Assembly: GCA_964617665.1 (NCBI GenBank)
Contig: CAZUAH010000285.1
Location: 1 to 17,397, forward strand
Length of the DNA: 17,397 bases
Direction of reading: 5' to 3'
Source of the DNA: JADHUC01 sp964617665
GTDB taxonomy: Bacteria > Planctomycetota > Planctomycetia > Pirellulales > Pirellulaceae
The notes beneath the pieces are model-generated. The model saw nothing but the letters and a program-made list of their open reading frames with translations, was not told the origin of the DNA and made no database searches. Of the stretch, positions 1 to 7,869 are shown in pieces (the first letter of the stretch is position 1; every line of letters begins with the position of its first letter). The position numbers and the translations under genes were made by a program.

Positions 1-48
1 AGCGTTGTCCATCTGGAGGGCGGTACACTGGCATTGCCACCTTGGTAA
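1..48 (+). CDS. C-terminal tail of an upstream gene (partial)
   Basis: Frame 1 is open from the first base to a TAA at 46-48 and reads SVVHLEGGTLALPPW. This looks like the last beta-strand and tail of a protein. It lies on the same strand as the genes that follow, 36 bases ahead of the next start codon. Fifteen residues are too few to name a family. The other two forward frames also stay open across this stretch, so the call rests only on protein-like composition and the sensible position of the stop. Confidence 0.3.
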   Translation, partial: SVVHLEGGTLALPPW

Positions 49-84
49 TAGTCCGGCCGACGACAGATGGGACGGAGGGTTGCG

Positions 85-273
85 ATGCGATCTACCGACC
101 GCAAGATCTCGCGTCGCGCTTTGCTGGCCCGCTCGGCCCAGGTCGCGGCGGCGATTCTGACCGAGGGTCTCCCCATGACTCTTCGAGAGCTCCCGTCAGA
201 CAGCAGCGTACTCCATGCGGCTGGTCGTACTGAAGAAGGCGTTGCACCAATGGGTGCGCCACGAGACCCGTGA
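85..273 (+). pseudogene. Tat-leader remnant or very short exported protein
   Basis: An ATG at 85 follows a good ribosome site (GGAGG at 74-78). It opens a 62-residue frame that starts like a twin-arginine signal peptide: polar MRSTDRK, then SRRALLARSA, then the short hydrophobic stretch AQVAAAIL. After about residue 25 the sequence turns into low-hydrophobicity residues with no recognisable fold and stops at 271-273, 19 bases before the next start. A Tat leader normally heads a large folded cofactor enzyme (for example a Gfo/Idh/MocA oxidoreductase or DUF1501 protein), so a leader with no enzyme suggests a gene whose body was deleted or frameshifted. It could instead be a chance frame. The good ribosome site argues mildly against chance. 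Confidence 0.35.
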
Positions 274-292
274 AAACGAAGGGACGGAAGCA

Positions 293-3200
293 ATGAAACG
301 AATGATGCTCTCTCTTGTTGGGATCTTCGCGACCGCGACAGCCGTCTTTGCTGATTCGGCCGACGAGTTGATTGCGATGGCTGGCGTGAAAGGCGGACTG
401 GTCGTTCAGATCGGTTGCGACGATGGGATGCTGGCTGCCGAATTGCGAGCGAACGACAGCTACATTGTCCACGCGCTTGACACAGATGCCGCTAGGGTCG
501 CCCGCGCGCGGACGGCCATTCAAGCACGAGGCCTTTATGGCCCCGTTTCGGTTCATTTGTTCGATGGCATCCATTTGCCATACGCTGATAACTTGGTGAA
601 TTTGGTTGTGATACAGAATGCGGGGTACGGGATGCGGGATGCGGAAAGTGGGATACGAGATGCGGGAAACGAGATTCTTCGTGTCCTGACCCCGCGCGGC
701 GTGGCGGTTGTGCGAGAGAAGGGGAACGAGGCGTTGTTGTCCCGTATCGCGCGTCCTGTATCCCGCATCGGGGACGGTTTTGCAGTGTTCGCAAAACCGA
801 CCCCTGCAGAGATCGACGAGTGGACCCACTGGCTTCATGGGCCGGACGGAAATGCGGTTGCACGTGACCGAATCGTCGGACCGCCTCGTCGTCTTCAGTG
901 GATGGCCCGTCCCCTATGGGCGCGTTTGCACGACGCGCCGTCTACCACGAGTGCCATGGTCTCTTCCGGCGGGCGCGTGTTCTATATCTCGGACGAGGGA
1001 CCAACGGGAACCTATTCTGGTCTGGAAGACAAGTGGTTCCTCGTTGCCAGAGATGCTTTCAATGGGACGCTTCTTTGGAAGCGGGCGATGCCCAACTGGG
1101 GATGGAAGCAGTGGACGGCAAACTGGCACGCTCGCAACAACCAGCCTTTCCAGTTGCCAAAACGACTTGTTGCCATTGGTGATCGAGTCTATTCGACTTT
1201 GGGCTACAGCGATCCCGTATCCGAACTGGACGCGGCGACCGGCGAGGTGATCAGGACGTTCGAGGGCACGCAACGCTCGGACGAGATCCTTTATCACGAT
1301 GGACAACTAGTCCTTTCAATCAACAATGCGGTCCATGATCCTTTGAGGACCGGTGCCGAGCCGCTGAGAAAGAGCATCGCTGTGGTGGACGCCGAGACAG
1401 GGAAGACGCTCTGGAAGACCGGCGACTATGCAGGTCTACCTGCCAAAACAGATTCGATCGGCCCAAACGGTCGTTTGGAATTGGTCGTGGGTGATGGGCG
1501 GATCTACTTCAGCGACCGCGATTCCATCGCGAGTCTCGATCTCGAAACGGGAACGGAGATATGGCGAGTTCCGCGGACATTGGGTCCGAAACTGAATGCC
1601 AACTTCAACACGCGCATGTATGAACTGTCCGTGCTCGTGTACAGCGAAGGTGTTGTGTTGGTCGCGCAGCCCGAGGGAACGATCAGCTTCCATTCCGTGC
1701 CCGGGACTTTGTATGCATACGGCGCAGAACACGGCCAGCTTCTTTGGAAACATCGCTATGGCGGATGGGTACACAACACTCAGCCAAACGTGTTCGTCAT
1801 CGACGGAACGGTGTGGATTCATGAACACCAGGAAGGTGCTGTACTGCAGGGAGGTAAGAGGATGAATCTTCCCCAAAACATGCAGGGCAAACTCGACTAC
1901 GCCGTGCTAGGGCTGGATCTGCACAGCGGGAAAGAGAAGTCCCGGTTATCCACGAAAGCCATATTCAACGTGGGCCATCACCATCGCTGCTACCGCAACA
2001 AAGCGACCGAACGTTTCCTGCTTACATCGCGCCGCGGTGTTGAGTTCATCGACGTGAAATCCGGCGAAGACGACCTGAACCACTGGACGCGCGGCGACTG
2101 CCAGCTTGGCGTCATGCCGTGCAACGGTCTGCTGTATACCACACCGCATCCATGTAGCTGCTATATCGAAAGCAAACTGAACGGATACTACGCTTTGGCA
2201 CCAGCAAGAAAGTTGAGTGTCAAGGGTCAAAGTTCGAGAGCAGAGGATCGTCTGGAGCGCGGCCCCGCTTACGCCCCTTCAGCCTACAGCCTTCCGCCTA
2301 CAGTCTCCTCCGATTGGCCGACGTTCCGAGGAAATGCGAGGCGGAGTGGTGCAACAAAGACGCCAGTTCCCAGCGCATTGGCTTCCAGCTGGAAAATGGA
2401 CCTCGGCGGAGAGGTTGGACCGCTTTCCATCGCGGGCGAGGAGGTCTTTGTGCCGATTGTCGACCAGCATCGGATTGTTGCACTGAACGCCTCGACGGGA
2501 ACGGTGGTGTGGGAGTTCGTCACGGGCGCTCGAGTGGATACGCCGCCCACGATCCACAAAGGGATGGCGTTGTTCGGTTCGGCGGATGGATGGGCGTATT
2601 GCTTGCGTGCTTCGGACGGACAATTGGTGTGGAAGCGCCGTGTAGCGCCGCGCGAACGGTTGGTTGGCGTCGACGGACAACTCGAGTCGGCTTGGCCAGC
2701 CCACGGGAGCGTTCTTATCCACGACGGCGTCGCTTACCTTGCCGCGGGCCGCTCGTCGTTTCTGGATGGCGGAATTCACCTGTACGCGATTCAACCGGAG
2801 ACAGGCGACATCATTGAGCAACGGACCGAATACACTCCCGATCCGGAAACTGACAAAATGGCGGCAGATTCCTCGTACACGCAGACGATGCCGGGCATGC
2901 TGGCGGATATTCTGGTCGCGGATCGTTCGGCCATTTGGATGCGCGACCACTTGGTCTTTGGTGACAAACCCTCGCGTCAAGGTCACGTGTCCGCCACAGG
3001 CGGATTCCGGGACGATACCTGGTTCAACCGTACAACCTGGAAAGTGGCGGCTGCAACGCATGCTCAACTATTAGTGTTTGATGAATCGGCCGCTTATGCG
3101 ATCGAAGCGTACGCAAGCACGAGTCGAGCCAAGGCGTTTGCTGCCGGAGACCGTGGCTATCGACTCTTCTCCAGATCACTGAAGCCGTCAAACGCATCCG

Positions 3201-3553
3201 GATCGAACACTCGTCGAGAAAGAGCTGCAAGACGCGGCGCCAAACAGTCTGTCTCTGACAACTGGTCCGTTCGAATTCCTGTCCGCGCAACCGCCATGGC
3301 ATTGGCCGGCAAGACACTCTTCCTGGCAGGTGCCCCGGACATCGTCGATCCCGAGGATCCTCTCGCCTCGTTTGAAGGGCGCAAAGGTGCACGGTTCTGC
3401 GCTTTCTCGGCCGCCGACGGCAGCAAACTATCCGAACTCAAGGTAGACGCCTTGCCCGTATGGGACGGCATGGCCGTAGCACGCGGCAAGTTGTTTCTCG
3501 CAATGAAGGACGGCAGTGTTCGTTGCTTTCAGGGAGGTTCCTCGGATGAGTAG
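293..3553 (+). CDS. Exported methyltransferase-like/PQQ beta-propeller fusion protein
   Basis: A 1086-residue protein with three parts. Residues 1-21 are a Sec signal peptide (MKRMMLSLVG then a hydrophobic run ending VFA). Residues 22-170 resemble a class I SAM-methyltransferase fold, with a glycine motif VQIGCDDG at 39-46, an acidic residue after strand 2 (ALDTD, 61-65) and LTPRGVAVV at 132-140. From about 178 a family-typical WTHWLHGPDGNAVARD leads into PQQ-type propeller repeats, seen as LDAATGEVIRTF, VDAETGKTLWKT, LDLETGTEIWR and LNASTGTVVWEF. A Cys cluster near the mid-protein (PHPCSCYIESKLNGYYAL) and WPTFRGNARRSG near 675 start the second propeller half. The ATG at 293 is chosen because it begins the signal peptide and follows GGACGG; an in-frame ATG at 215 would place 26 charged residues before it. 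Propellers of this type usually bind partners or quinone cofactor. The reaction is unknown, and the SAM-domain glycine motif is atypical. Two low-complexity repeats add residues at about 110-125 and 640-672. Confidence 0.85.
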   Translation: MKRMMLSLVGIFATATAVFADSADELIAMAGVKGGLVVQIGCDDGMLAAELRANDSYIVHALDTDAARVARARTAIQARGLYGPVSVHLFDGIHLPYADNLVNLVVIQNAGYGMRDAESGIRDAGNEILRVLTPRGVAVVREKGNEALLSRIARPVSRIGDGFAVFAKPTPAEIDEWTHWLHGPDGNAVARDRIVGPPRRLQWMARPLWARLHDAPSTTSAMVSSGGRVFYISDEGPTGTYSGLEDKWFLVARDAFNGTLLWKRAMPNWGWKQWTANWHARNNQPFQLPKRLVAIGDRVYSTLGYSDPVSELDAATGEVIRTFEGTQRSDEILYHDGQLVLSINNAVHDPLRTGAEPLRKSIAVVDAETGKTLWKTGDYAGLPAKTDSIGPNGRLELVVGDGRIYFSDRDSIASLDLETGTEIWRVPRTLGPKLNANFNTRMYELSVLVYSEGVVLVAQPEGTISFHSVPGTLYAYGAEHGQLLWKHRYGGWVHNTQPNVFVIDGTVWIHEHQEGAVLQGGKRMNLPQNMQGKLDYAVLGLDLHSGKEKSRLSTKAIFNVGHHHRCYRNKATERFLLTSRRGVEFIDVKSGEDDLNHWTRGDCQLGVMPCNGLLYTTPHPCSCYIESKLNGYYALAPARKLSVKGQSSRAEDRLERGPAYAPSAYSLPPTVSSDWPTFRGNARRSGATKTPVPSALASSWKMDLGGEVGPLSIAGEEVFVPIVDQHRIVALNASTGTVVWEFVTGARVDTPPTIHKGMALFGSADGWAYCLRASDGQLVWKRRVAPRERLVGVDGQLESAWPAHGSVLIHDGVAYLAAGRSSFLDGGIHLYAIQPETGDIIEQRTEYTPDPETDKMAADSSYTQTMPGMLADILVADRSAIWMRDHLVFGDKPSRQGHVSATGGFRDDTWFNRTTWKVAAATHAQLLVFDESAAYAIEAYASTSRAKAFAAGDRGYRLFSRSLKPSNASGSNTRRERAARRGAKQSVSDNWSVRIPVRATAMALAGKTLFLAGAPDIVDPEDPLASFEGRKGARFCAFSAADGSKLSELKVDALPVWDGMAVARGKLFLAMKDGSVRCFQGGSSDE
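610..676 (+). repeat. GGGATGCGGGAT low-complexity repeat inside a gene
   Basis: Short imperfect units of GGGATGC/GGGATAC recur (TACGGGATGCGGGATGCGG, then GTGGGATACGAGATGCGGG). In the frame of the methyltransferase-like gene they encode GYGMRDAESGIRDAG, which falls inside a Rossmann-type domain where such residues look out of place. The opposite strand reads as the SRIPHP/SRIPYP type of periodic peptide. Confidence 0.6.
740..771 (-). repeat. Inverted copy of the GGGATGCGGGAT repeat
   Basis: The plus strand carries CCCGTATCGCGCG and CCTGTATCCCGCATCGGGG, which is the reverse-complement orientation of the units at 610-676. The two clusters are separated by about 60 bases and could pair as an imperfect long hairpin. 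In the host gene this copy encodes SRIARPVSRIGDG. Confidence 0.5.
2213..2308 (+). repeat. YSLPPT-type low-complexity insert inside the PQQ gene
   Basis: The clearest part is a tandem pair, GCCTACAGCCTTCC at 2282-2295 and GCCTACAGTCTCC at 2296-2308. It is preceded by GAGTGTCAAGGGTCAAAG-like sequence at 2215-2235. It encodes a linker (LSVKGQSSRAEDRLE followed by AYSLPPT) between a conserved propeller segment and WPTFRGNARRSG, so it sits where an insertion would be tolerated. Boundaries are approximate. Confidence 0.5.
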
Positions 3554-3559
3554 GCATCT

Positions 3560-3586
3560 GCTCACCAACACACTCGACGGGTGAGC
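3560..3586. other. Small hairpin between the PQQ gene and the sulfatase
   Basis: GCTCACC at 3560-3566 pairs with GGTGAGC at 3580-3586 around a 13-base loop. No T-run follows, so it is more likely a weak attenuator, an RNA-stability element or chance than a full terminator. It lies in the 73-base gap between two same-strand genes that may be co-transcribed. Confidence 0.25.
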
Positions 3587-3626
3587 GAGATAGAGATTAC
3601 AGCGAGGCAGAAAGGGAGAATCGACC

Positions 3627-4988
3627 ATGAGAACGTTCGTGTTTGCTTTGTGTGTTGTTTCGGTGATGATTGCCTTCGGGAACACGCTCGGTGAGGACGC
3701 TGCGGCAACCGATCGGGCGCGGCGGCCGAATGTGTTATTGATCTATACCGACGATCAGGGGTCGATCGACTTGAACTGCTATGGCTCGAAGGATCTGGCC
3801 ACGCCGAATCTCGATCGGCTGGCGAGCTGCGGCGTCCGTTTCACGCAGATGTATGCACCGTCGGCTATTTGCTCGGCATCACGCGCCGGACTATTGACCG
3901 GACGTTTTCCGCCGCGAGCCGGTGTGCCGGGGAACGTCTCGTCGATGAAAGGAAACGCCGGCATGCCGCCCGAGGAAGTCACGATTGCCGAGATGCTGAA
4001 GTCAGCCGGCTACACAACTGGGCACATTGGCAAGTGGCATTTGGGTTACACGCCCGAGACCATGCCCAATGGGCAGGGATACGACTATTCGTTCGGCCAC
4101 ATGGGCGGGTGCATCGACAACTACTCGCACTTCTTCTATTGGCGAGGGCCCAATCGTCACGATCTCTGGCGCAACGGCCAGGAGGTGTGGCACGACGGCG
4201 AGTATTTTTTTGATCTGATGGCCGGCGAGTGCGAAGAGTTCTTGGAACGGAATCGGCAGCGGCCATTTCTTGTTTACTGGGCAATCAATATGCCGCACTA
4301 TCCGCTGCAGGCGACGGCTAGATGGCGAGAGCATTATCAAGACCTGCCCGCGCCGCGGCGGATGTATGCTGCGTTTGTTTCCACTATCGACGAGTACATC
4401 GGGCGCGTTCTGAAGAAGCTGGACGAGTTGGAGTTGAGCGAGAACACGTTGGTGATTTTCCAATCGGACCACGGCCATTCCACCGAGGAGCGGACGTTTG
4501 GCGGTGGCGGTAACGCTGGGCCCTACCGTGGGGCCAAAGGGTGTTTGTTCGAGGGTGGTTTGCGAGTGCCTTCGATCGTCTCGCTGCCGGGGACTATTCC
4601 CGAAAACGAGGTGCGCGACCAGATGGCCACGGGCTGTGACTGGCTGCCCACGATCGCCGAGCTATGCTCGGTGCCGGTTCCGAAAGTCAAGTTGGACGGC
4701 AAGAGTCTCGTGCCGGTGATCATGTCGGCCAAGGCACCAAGCGCGCACACGACCTTCTGCTGGCAATTGGGTCCACAATGGGTCGTTCGTGAAGGCGACT
4801 GGAAGCTATTGGGCAATCCGAGAGACAACAGCAAGCAGGCCGAGATCACCAAACAAGACAACCCCTTCCTGGTCAATCTTGCTGAAGATGTTTCCGAAAT
4901 GAAGAATCAAGCCAAAAAACACCCCGACATCGTCGAGCGGTTAACGAAGCTGCGCGACGAGTACGTCCGTGACATTGCGGACCGATAG
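3627..4988 (+). CDS. Exported formylglycine-dependent sulfatase (S1 family)
   Basis: A 453-residue arylsulfatase-superfamily enzyme that hydrolyses sulfate esters, probably on carbohydrate. The N-terminus (MRTFVFALCVVSVMIAFG) is a signal peptide, so it acts outside the cytoplasm. The mature protein starts at the family hallmark NVLLIYTDDQ, with metal-binding Asp42-Asp43. ICSASRAGLLTGR at 81-93 is the C-x-A/P-S-R sulfatase signature, with Cys82 as the residue to be converted to formylglycine. Further active-site residues are visible: GKWHLG with Lys136 and His138, His224 in MPHYP, Asp281-His282 in FQSDHGHS, and Lys304 in RGAKG. Length is normal for the family. The start follows a good ribosome site (GGGAG, 3616-3620). 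It is 73 bases downstream of the PQQ-propeller gene on the same strand, so both may serve one pathway. The closest general type is the N-acetylgalactosamine-6-sulfatase-like group, but the substrate cannot be read from sequence. A maturase is required and is not in the window. Confidence 0.93.
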   Translation: MRTFVFALCVVSVMIAFGNTLGEDAAATDRARRPNVLLIYTDDQGSIDLNCYGSKDLATPNLDRLASCGVRFTQMYAPSAICSASRAGLLTGRFPPRAGVPGNVSSMKGNAGMPPEEVTIAEMLKSAGYTTGHIGKWHLGYTPETMPNGQGYDYSFGHMGGCIDNYSHFFYWRGPNRHDLWRNGQEVWHDGEYFFDLMAGECEEFLERNRQRPFLVYWAINMPHYPLQATARWREHYQDLPAPRRMYAAFVSTIDEYIGRVLKKLDELELSENTLVIFQSDHGHSTEERTFGGGGNAGPYRGAKGCLFEGGLRVPSIVSLPGTIPENEVRDQMATGCDWLPTIAELCSVPVPKVKLDGKSLVPVIMSAKAPSAHTTFCWQLGPQWVVREGDWKLLGNPRDNSKQAEITKQDNPFLVNLAEDVSEMKNQAKKHPDIVERLTKLRDEYVRDIADR

Positions 4989-5002
4989 GACGAAAAGCAA
5001 GA

Positions 5003-5029
5003 CTCCCACGGCCGTGGAGACCGTGGGAG
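5003..5029. terminator. Hairpin between convergent genes
   Basis: CTCCCACGG at 5003-5011 and CCGTGGGAG at 5021-5029 form a perfect 9-bp GC-rich stem with a 9-base loop, 14 bases after the sulfatase stop. On the minus strand it is followed by GTCTTGCTTTTCG, a partial T-run, so it may end transcription of the His-rich gene coming from the other side. No T-run follows on the plus strand. Confidence 0.55.
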
Positions 5030-5041
5030 CAATTGATGTTC

Positions 5042-5057
5042 GTCTTCAAGCGAAGAC
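5042..5057. terminator. Second small hairpin between convergent genes
   Basis: GTCTTC (5042-5047), loop AAGC, GAAGAC (5052-5057) is a perfect 6-bp stem, 24 bases beyond the stop of the minus-strand gene. It has no T-run on either side. It may assist the larger hairpin at 5003-5029. Confidence 0.3.
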
Positions 5058-5081
5058 TCTACGCTGATCTTGATTTCGCCT

Positions 5082-5822
5082 TCAATGCTCGGGTCGAAGA
5101 TGCCAACCGTGGGATGTGGCGACGAAATGGAAGACGCCGCCCTCAAGCGACACGACATCGGTTCCGCGGTTCGGGCCAAGTTCCCACTTGATCTGCCAGC
5201 GGCGGCCGCCGGGTAAATGGATGACTTCGCCGGGTGGCAGTATCTCGTGCCGGCCGTTCATCCACAGGCTCACCGGAGCGGGGCCGTGATTGGCAAGCTC
5301 CAGCGGTTCATGGTGCGGAGGATGCGGTGGGTGGTGCGGGTCCGGATCGGGATGCCAGTCGGGATCGGGGTGCACATCAGGATCCGGATGCCAATCGGGA
5401 TCGATGGGCATGGGATGCCAACCGTGCTGAGGCGGTACTGGGCGAGCGTGATGCGGCGGCCAGGGACGGGTCCAACCCGCGGGTGGTCCGTGATGTGGTC
5501 CGTGATGCGGTCTATGATGAATTCCGTGACGTATCGTGTCGCCGACCAGATCACGCCAAAACTGGTGATCCCCCCAGATGTCCCCCGCACTCGGCTTTTT
5601 TGGATGCGGCGGATGGTTGGGGTTCGCGGGCGGGTGCGGCATTGGCTTGACCAGGTTGCCGATCCCAGGAATCGGCTGCACTCCAATTCCACCAGGCAAG
5701 CCACCTCCAGGTTGGTTCCCGCCAGGGAGGACGAGTTTCGGTTGCCCGAAAGAGGAAGACTGACAAAAGAGGGCCACGGCGGCTGCTAACACGGCGGTGG
5801 CGGCTATTTGAGAACACTTCAT
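5082..5822 (-). CDS. Secreted His/Pro-rich protein, unknown family
   Basis: A 246-residue protein I do not recognise. Residues 1-26 are a clear Sec signal peptide (AATAVLAAAVALFC then SSSFG). A Gly/Pro/Gln stretch follows to about 60. Residues 63-172 are dominated by His, Pro, Asp and Trp, with blocks such as HHRPHHGPHHGPP and an approximate repeat DWHPDPDVHPDPDWHPDPD. The C-terminal 70 residues (from LELANHGPAPVSLWMNG to HGWHLRPEH) look like a small beta-domain, with PPGEVIHLPGGRRWQIKWELG. About 30 of 246 residues are His. His/Asp-rich secreted segments often bind Zn, Ni or Cu, so metal binding is a reasonable guess but unproven. The start is well supported: AAGGGG lies 8 bases upstream of the ATG. 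It is convergent with the sulfatase and has no co-directional partner. Confidence 0.8.
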   Translation of the reverse strand: MKCSQIAATAVLAAAVALFCQSSSFGQPKLVLPGGNQPGGGLPGGIGVQPIPGIGNLVKPMPHPPANPNHPPHPKKPSAGDIWGDHQFWRDLVGDTIRHGIHHRPHHGPHHGPPAGWTRPWPPHHARPVPPQHGWHPMPIDPDWHPDPDVHPDPDWHPDPDPHHPPHPPHHEPLELANHGPAPVSLWMNGRHEILPPGEVIHLPGGRRWQIKWELGPNRGTDVVSLEGGVFHFVATSHGWHLRPEH

Positions 5823-6395
5823 TTTTCTACCCCTTCATCGGTGTCGTACAAAGATGCGCTACTACAAACATACTCTTCAAACGGACTTGCTGCCGGCAAC
5901 TGCGTAAAAACCGCAACGGGCGTGCCGAGCGCTTCAGCATGGGTCTGCCACCCGTGTGACCGTCCCAGGCGGAACGACGACGGCGGCGCAATCCTTGCCG
6001 TTCGAACAACCGTCGCCACCGGTGTGTCATCCGAATCGCGACACCTGGTGCACGCTTGATGACATGTACTCGAAGAAAAGCGAGCCTGCTTCTAGATCGA
6101 CGCTGGCTATCGCCGGCCGATGAACTCCGAAAAGAGCCGGATTGTCGATATACGCCGTTGGCTTCGACGGGATTAGGTCTGCGATGTCGTGTTAACGCCG
6201 GGCGTCATTGAGACGGTCACTCCAGGTATGAGCGGTGATGGACGATCAGTGATTGCTTGCAGTGCGGTATGGCATTCGATATTCTCGATCCAGTAGTTGA
6301 TACTGTCGAATAGGCCGCGCAGGCTGACGACGGTCACTGATGTGCGTTCTCTATCCACCAGTCATTTGACCATTCCCTAGATTTGCGAGTTACCA
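5823..6395. other. 573-base stretch without a supported gene
   Basis: This lies between the start of the His-rich gene (minus) and the second sulfatase (plus), so it should hold promoters for both. I could not find a convincing -35/-10 pair. TTGCAG(17)TATTCT near 6257-6285 is weak. Short frames of 61-83 codons occur on both strands, but none has a ribosome site or recognisable protein. A small palindrome, CACCGGTG, is at about 6016-6023, and CAGTA-GTTGA-TACTG lies near 6290-6304. It may be decayed coding sequence, but I see no direct sign of that. Confidence 0.5.
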
Positions 6396-7853
6396 ATGCG
6401 ATCCATCATCACCCTGATAGCTTGCTTGGCCGCATCGTCAGCGGCCGGCACGCCGCCGAATGTGTTGTTCATCGCTGTTGACGATCTACGACCGGAACTT
6501 GGCTGCTACGGCAAGCCGGTTCAATCGCCGAACATCGATCAATTGGCCCGCGAGGGCACTCTGTTTGAACGAGCCTACGTGCAGGTCGCACTCTGCATGC
6601 CTTCGCGCGCGTCGCTCATGACGGGCCGACGGCCGGACACAACCGGGGTGGTCGATTTCACGGTGCGATTCCGGGATGTGTTGGGCGATGTCGTGACGCT
6701 TCCTCAACACTTCAAGAACAACGGCTACCACACGGCGGCCTTCGGAAAGCTGTTTCACAACGATGATCCTTTTTCATGGAGTGAACCGCTGTGGAAATCA
6801 GATCGGGCTCGTTACCACACAGACTTCGGCAAACAGGTGCTGGCTTGGATCAAGGAGGATCACCGTCGGCTGACTTACGTATGGGACCTAGGCGATGGCG
6901 TTGTCAAGAAGAAACGGCCCGGTGGGCTGCCGTGGGAAGCGCCCGATGTGCCTGACAATGCCCTGCGCGACGGTCATATCGCCGATGCCGTGATCGCGAA
7001 GATGAAAGAAGTGAAAGGCGAGCCCTTTTTCCTGGCGGTCGGCTTTCACAAACCTCACCTGCCGTTCATTGCACCGAAGAAATACTTCGACCTGTACGAC
7101 CGCAATAGGATTCCGCTGGCGACGAATCCCTTTCCACCGCGCGACGCGCCAAAATTCGCGACCTACAACTGGAACGACTTGCGGCACTACTATGGCATTC
7201 CAGACGTTGGGCCGGTTTCCGAGGAGCAGGCCCGTGATCTGAAGCACGCTTACTACGCTTGCGTGAGCTTCATGGACGCGCAGGTGGGACGTTTATTGAA
7301 GAGTCTGGACGAGCTTAGCCTGCGAGACAACACGATCGTCGTTCTCTGGGGTGACCATGGCTGGCAGTTAGGCGAACACGGAATGTGGGACAAACACTCG
7401 AACTTTGAAACATCCACGCACGCTCCATTGATCATACGAACGCCGGGGCAGAAACCCGGCCGGTCGAAAGCACTGGTCGAGTTTGTTGACATTTATCCCA
7501 CGCTCAGCGATCTGTGCGGCCTGCCGTTGGACGACGGACTGGAAGGTTGCAGTTTCGCTCCACTGATCCAAGATCCCGATCGTCAGTGGAAGTCTGCAGC
7601 TTTCAGCCAGTATCAGCGGGTGATTCCAGGCTACGGCCAGGTCGCACGCGGCATGGGCTATTCGATGCGCACCGATCGTTATCGATTCACGGAATGGCTC
7701 GTGCCGGGTACCGACTTTCGTGCCTATGAACTATACGATCATCGCACAGACCCGGACGAGAACATCAATCTGGCCGTCGCCGTAGAGCACAAACAGTTGG
7801 TTGATGAGTTGAAAGAGAAGCTTCACGCCGGCTGGAAGGCAGCACTTCCTTGA
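6396..7853 (+). CDS. Exported iduronate-2-sulfatase-like sulfatase
   Basis: A 485-residue sulfatase of the iduronate-2-sulfatase-like branch. A short signal peptide (MRSIITLIACLAASSAAG) precedes NVLFIAVDDLRPELGCYG, the wording typical of that branch, with metal ligands Asp29-Asp30. The active-site signature is LCMPSRASLMTGRRP, with Cys67 as the formylglycine precursor in a canonical C-x-P-S-R. Other expected sites are AAFGKLFH (Lys118, His121), GFHKPHLPFIAPKKYFDLY, and LWGDHGWQLGEHGMWDKHSNFE with Asp320-His321. The C-terminus has the family's TDRYRFTEWL and YELYDHRTDPDENINLA. Length is normal. No clear ribosome site precedes the ATG, but no better start is available that keeps the signal peptide. 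It is not adjacent to the first sulfatase and has a different active-site motif, so it is not a recent tandem copy. Iduronate, other uronate or fucose sulfates are possible substrates. Confidence 0.92.
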   Translation: MRSIITLIACLAASSAAGTPPNVLFIAVDDLRPELGCYGKPVQSPNIDQLAREGTLFERAYVQVALCMPSRASLMTGRRPDTTGVVDFTVRFRDVLGDVVTLPQHFKNNGYHTAAFGKLFHNDDPFSWSEPLWKSDRARYHTDFGKQVLAWIKEDHRRLTYVWDLGDGVVKKKRPGGLPWEAPDVPDNALRDGHIADAVIAKMKEVKGEPFFLAVGFHKPHLPFIAPKKYFDLYDRNRIPLATNPFPPRDAPKFATYNWNDLRHYYGIPDVGPVSEEQARDLKHAYYACVSFMDAQVGRLLKSLDELSLRDNTIVVLWGDHGWQLGEHGMWDKHSNFETSTHAPLIIRTPGQKPGRSKALVEFVDIYPTLSDLCGLPLDDGLEGCSFAPLIQDPDRQWKSAAFSQYQRVIPGYGQVARGMGYSMRTDRYRFTEWLVPGTDFRAYELYDHRTDPDENINLAVAVEHKQLVDELKEKLHAGWKAALP

Positions 7854-7869
7854 TACGGCTGTTTGCGTT

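Noticed and set aside
6173..6358. 61-codon minus-strand frame in the gap before the second sulfatase
   Set aside because: GTG start with no ribosome site, no signal peptide, and no recognisable sequence; too short to call.
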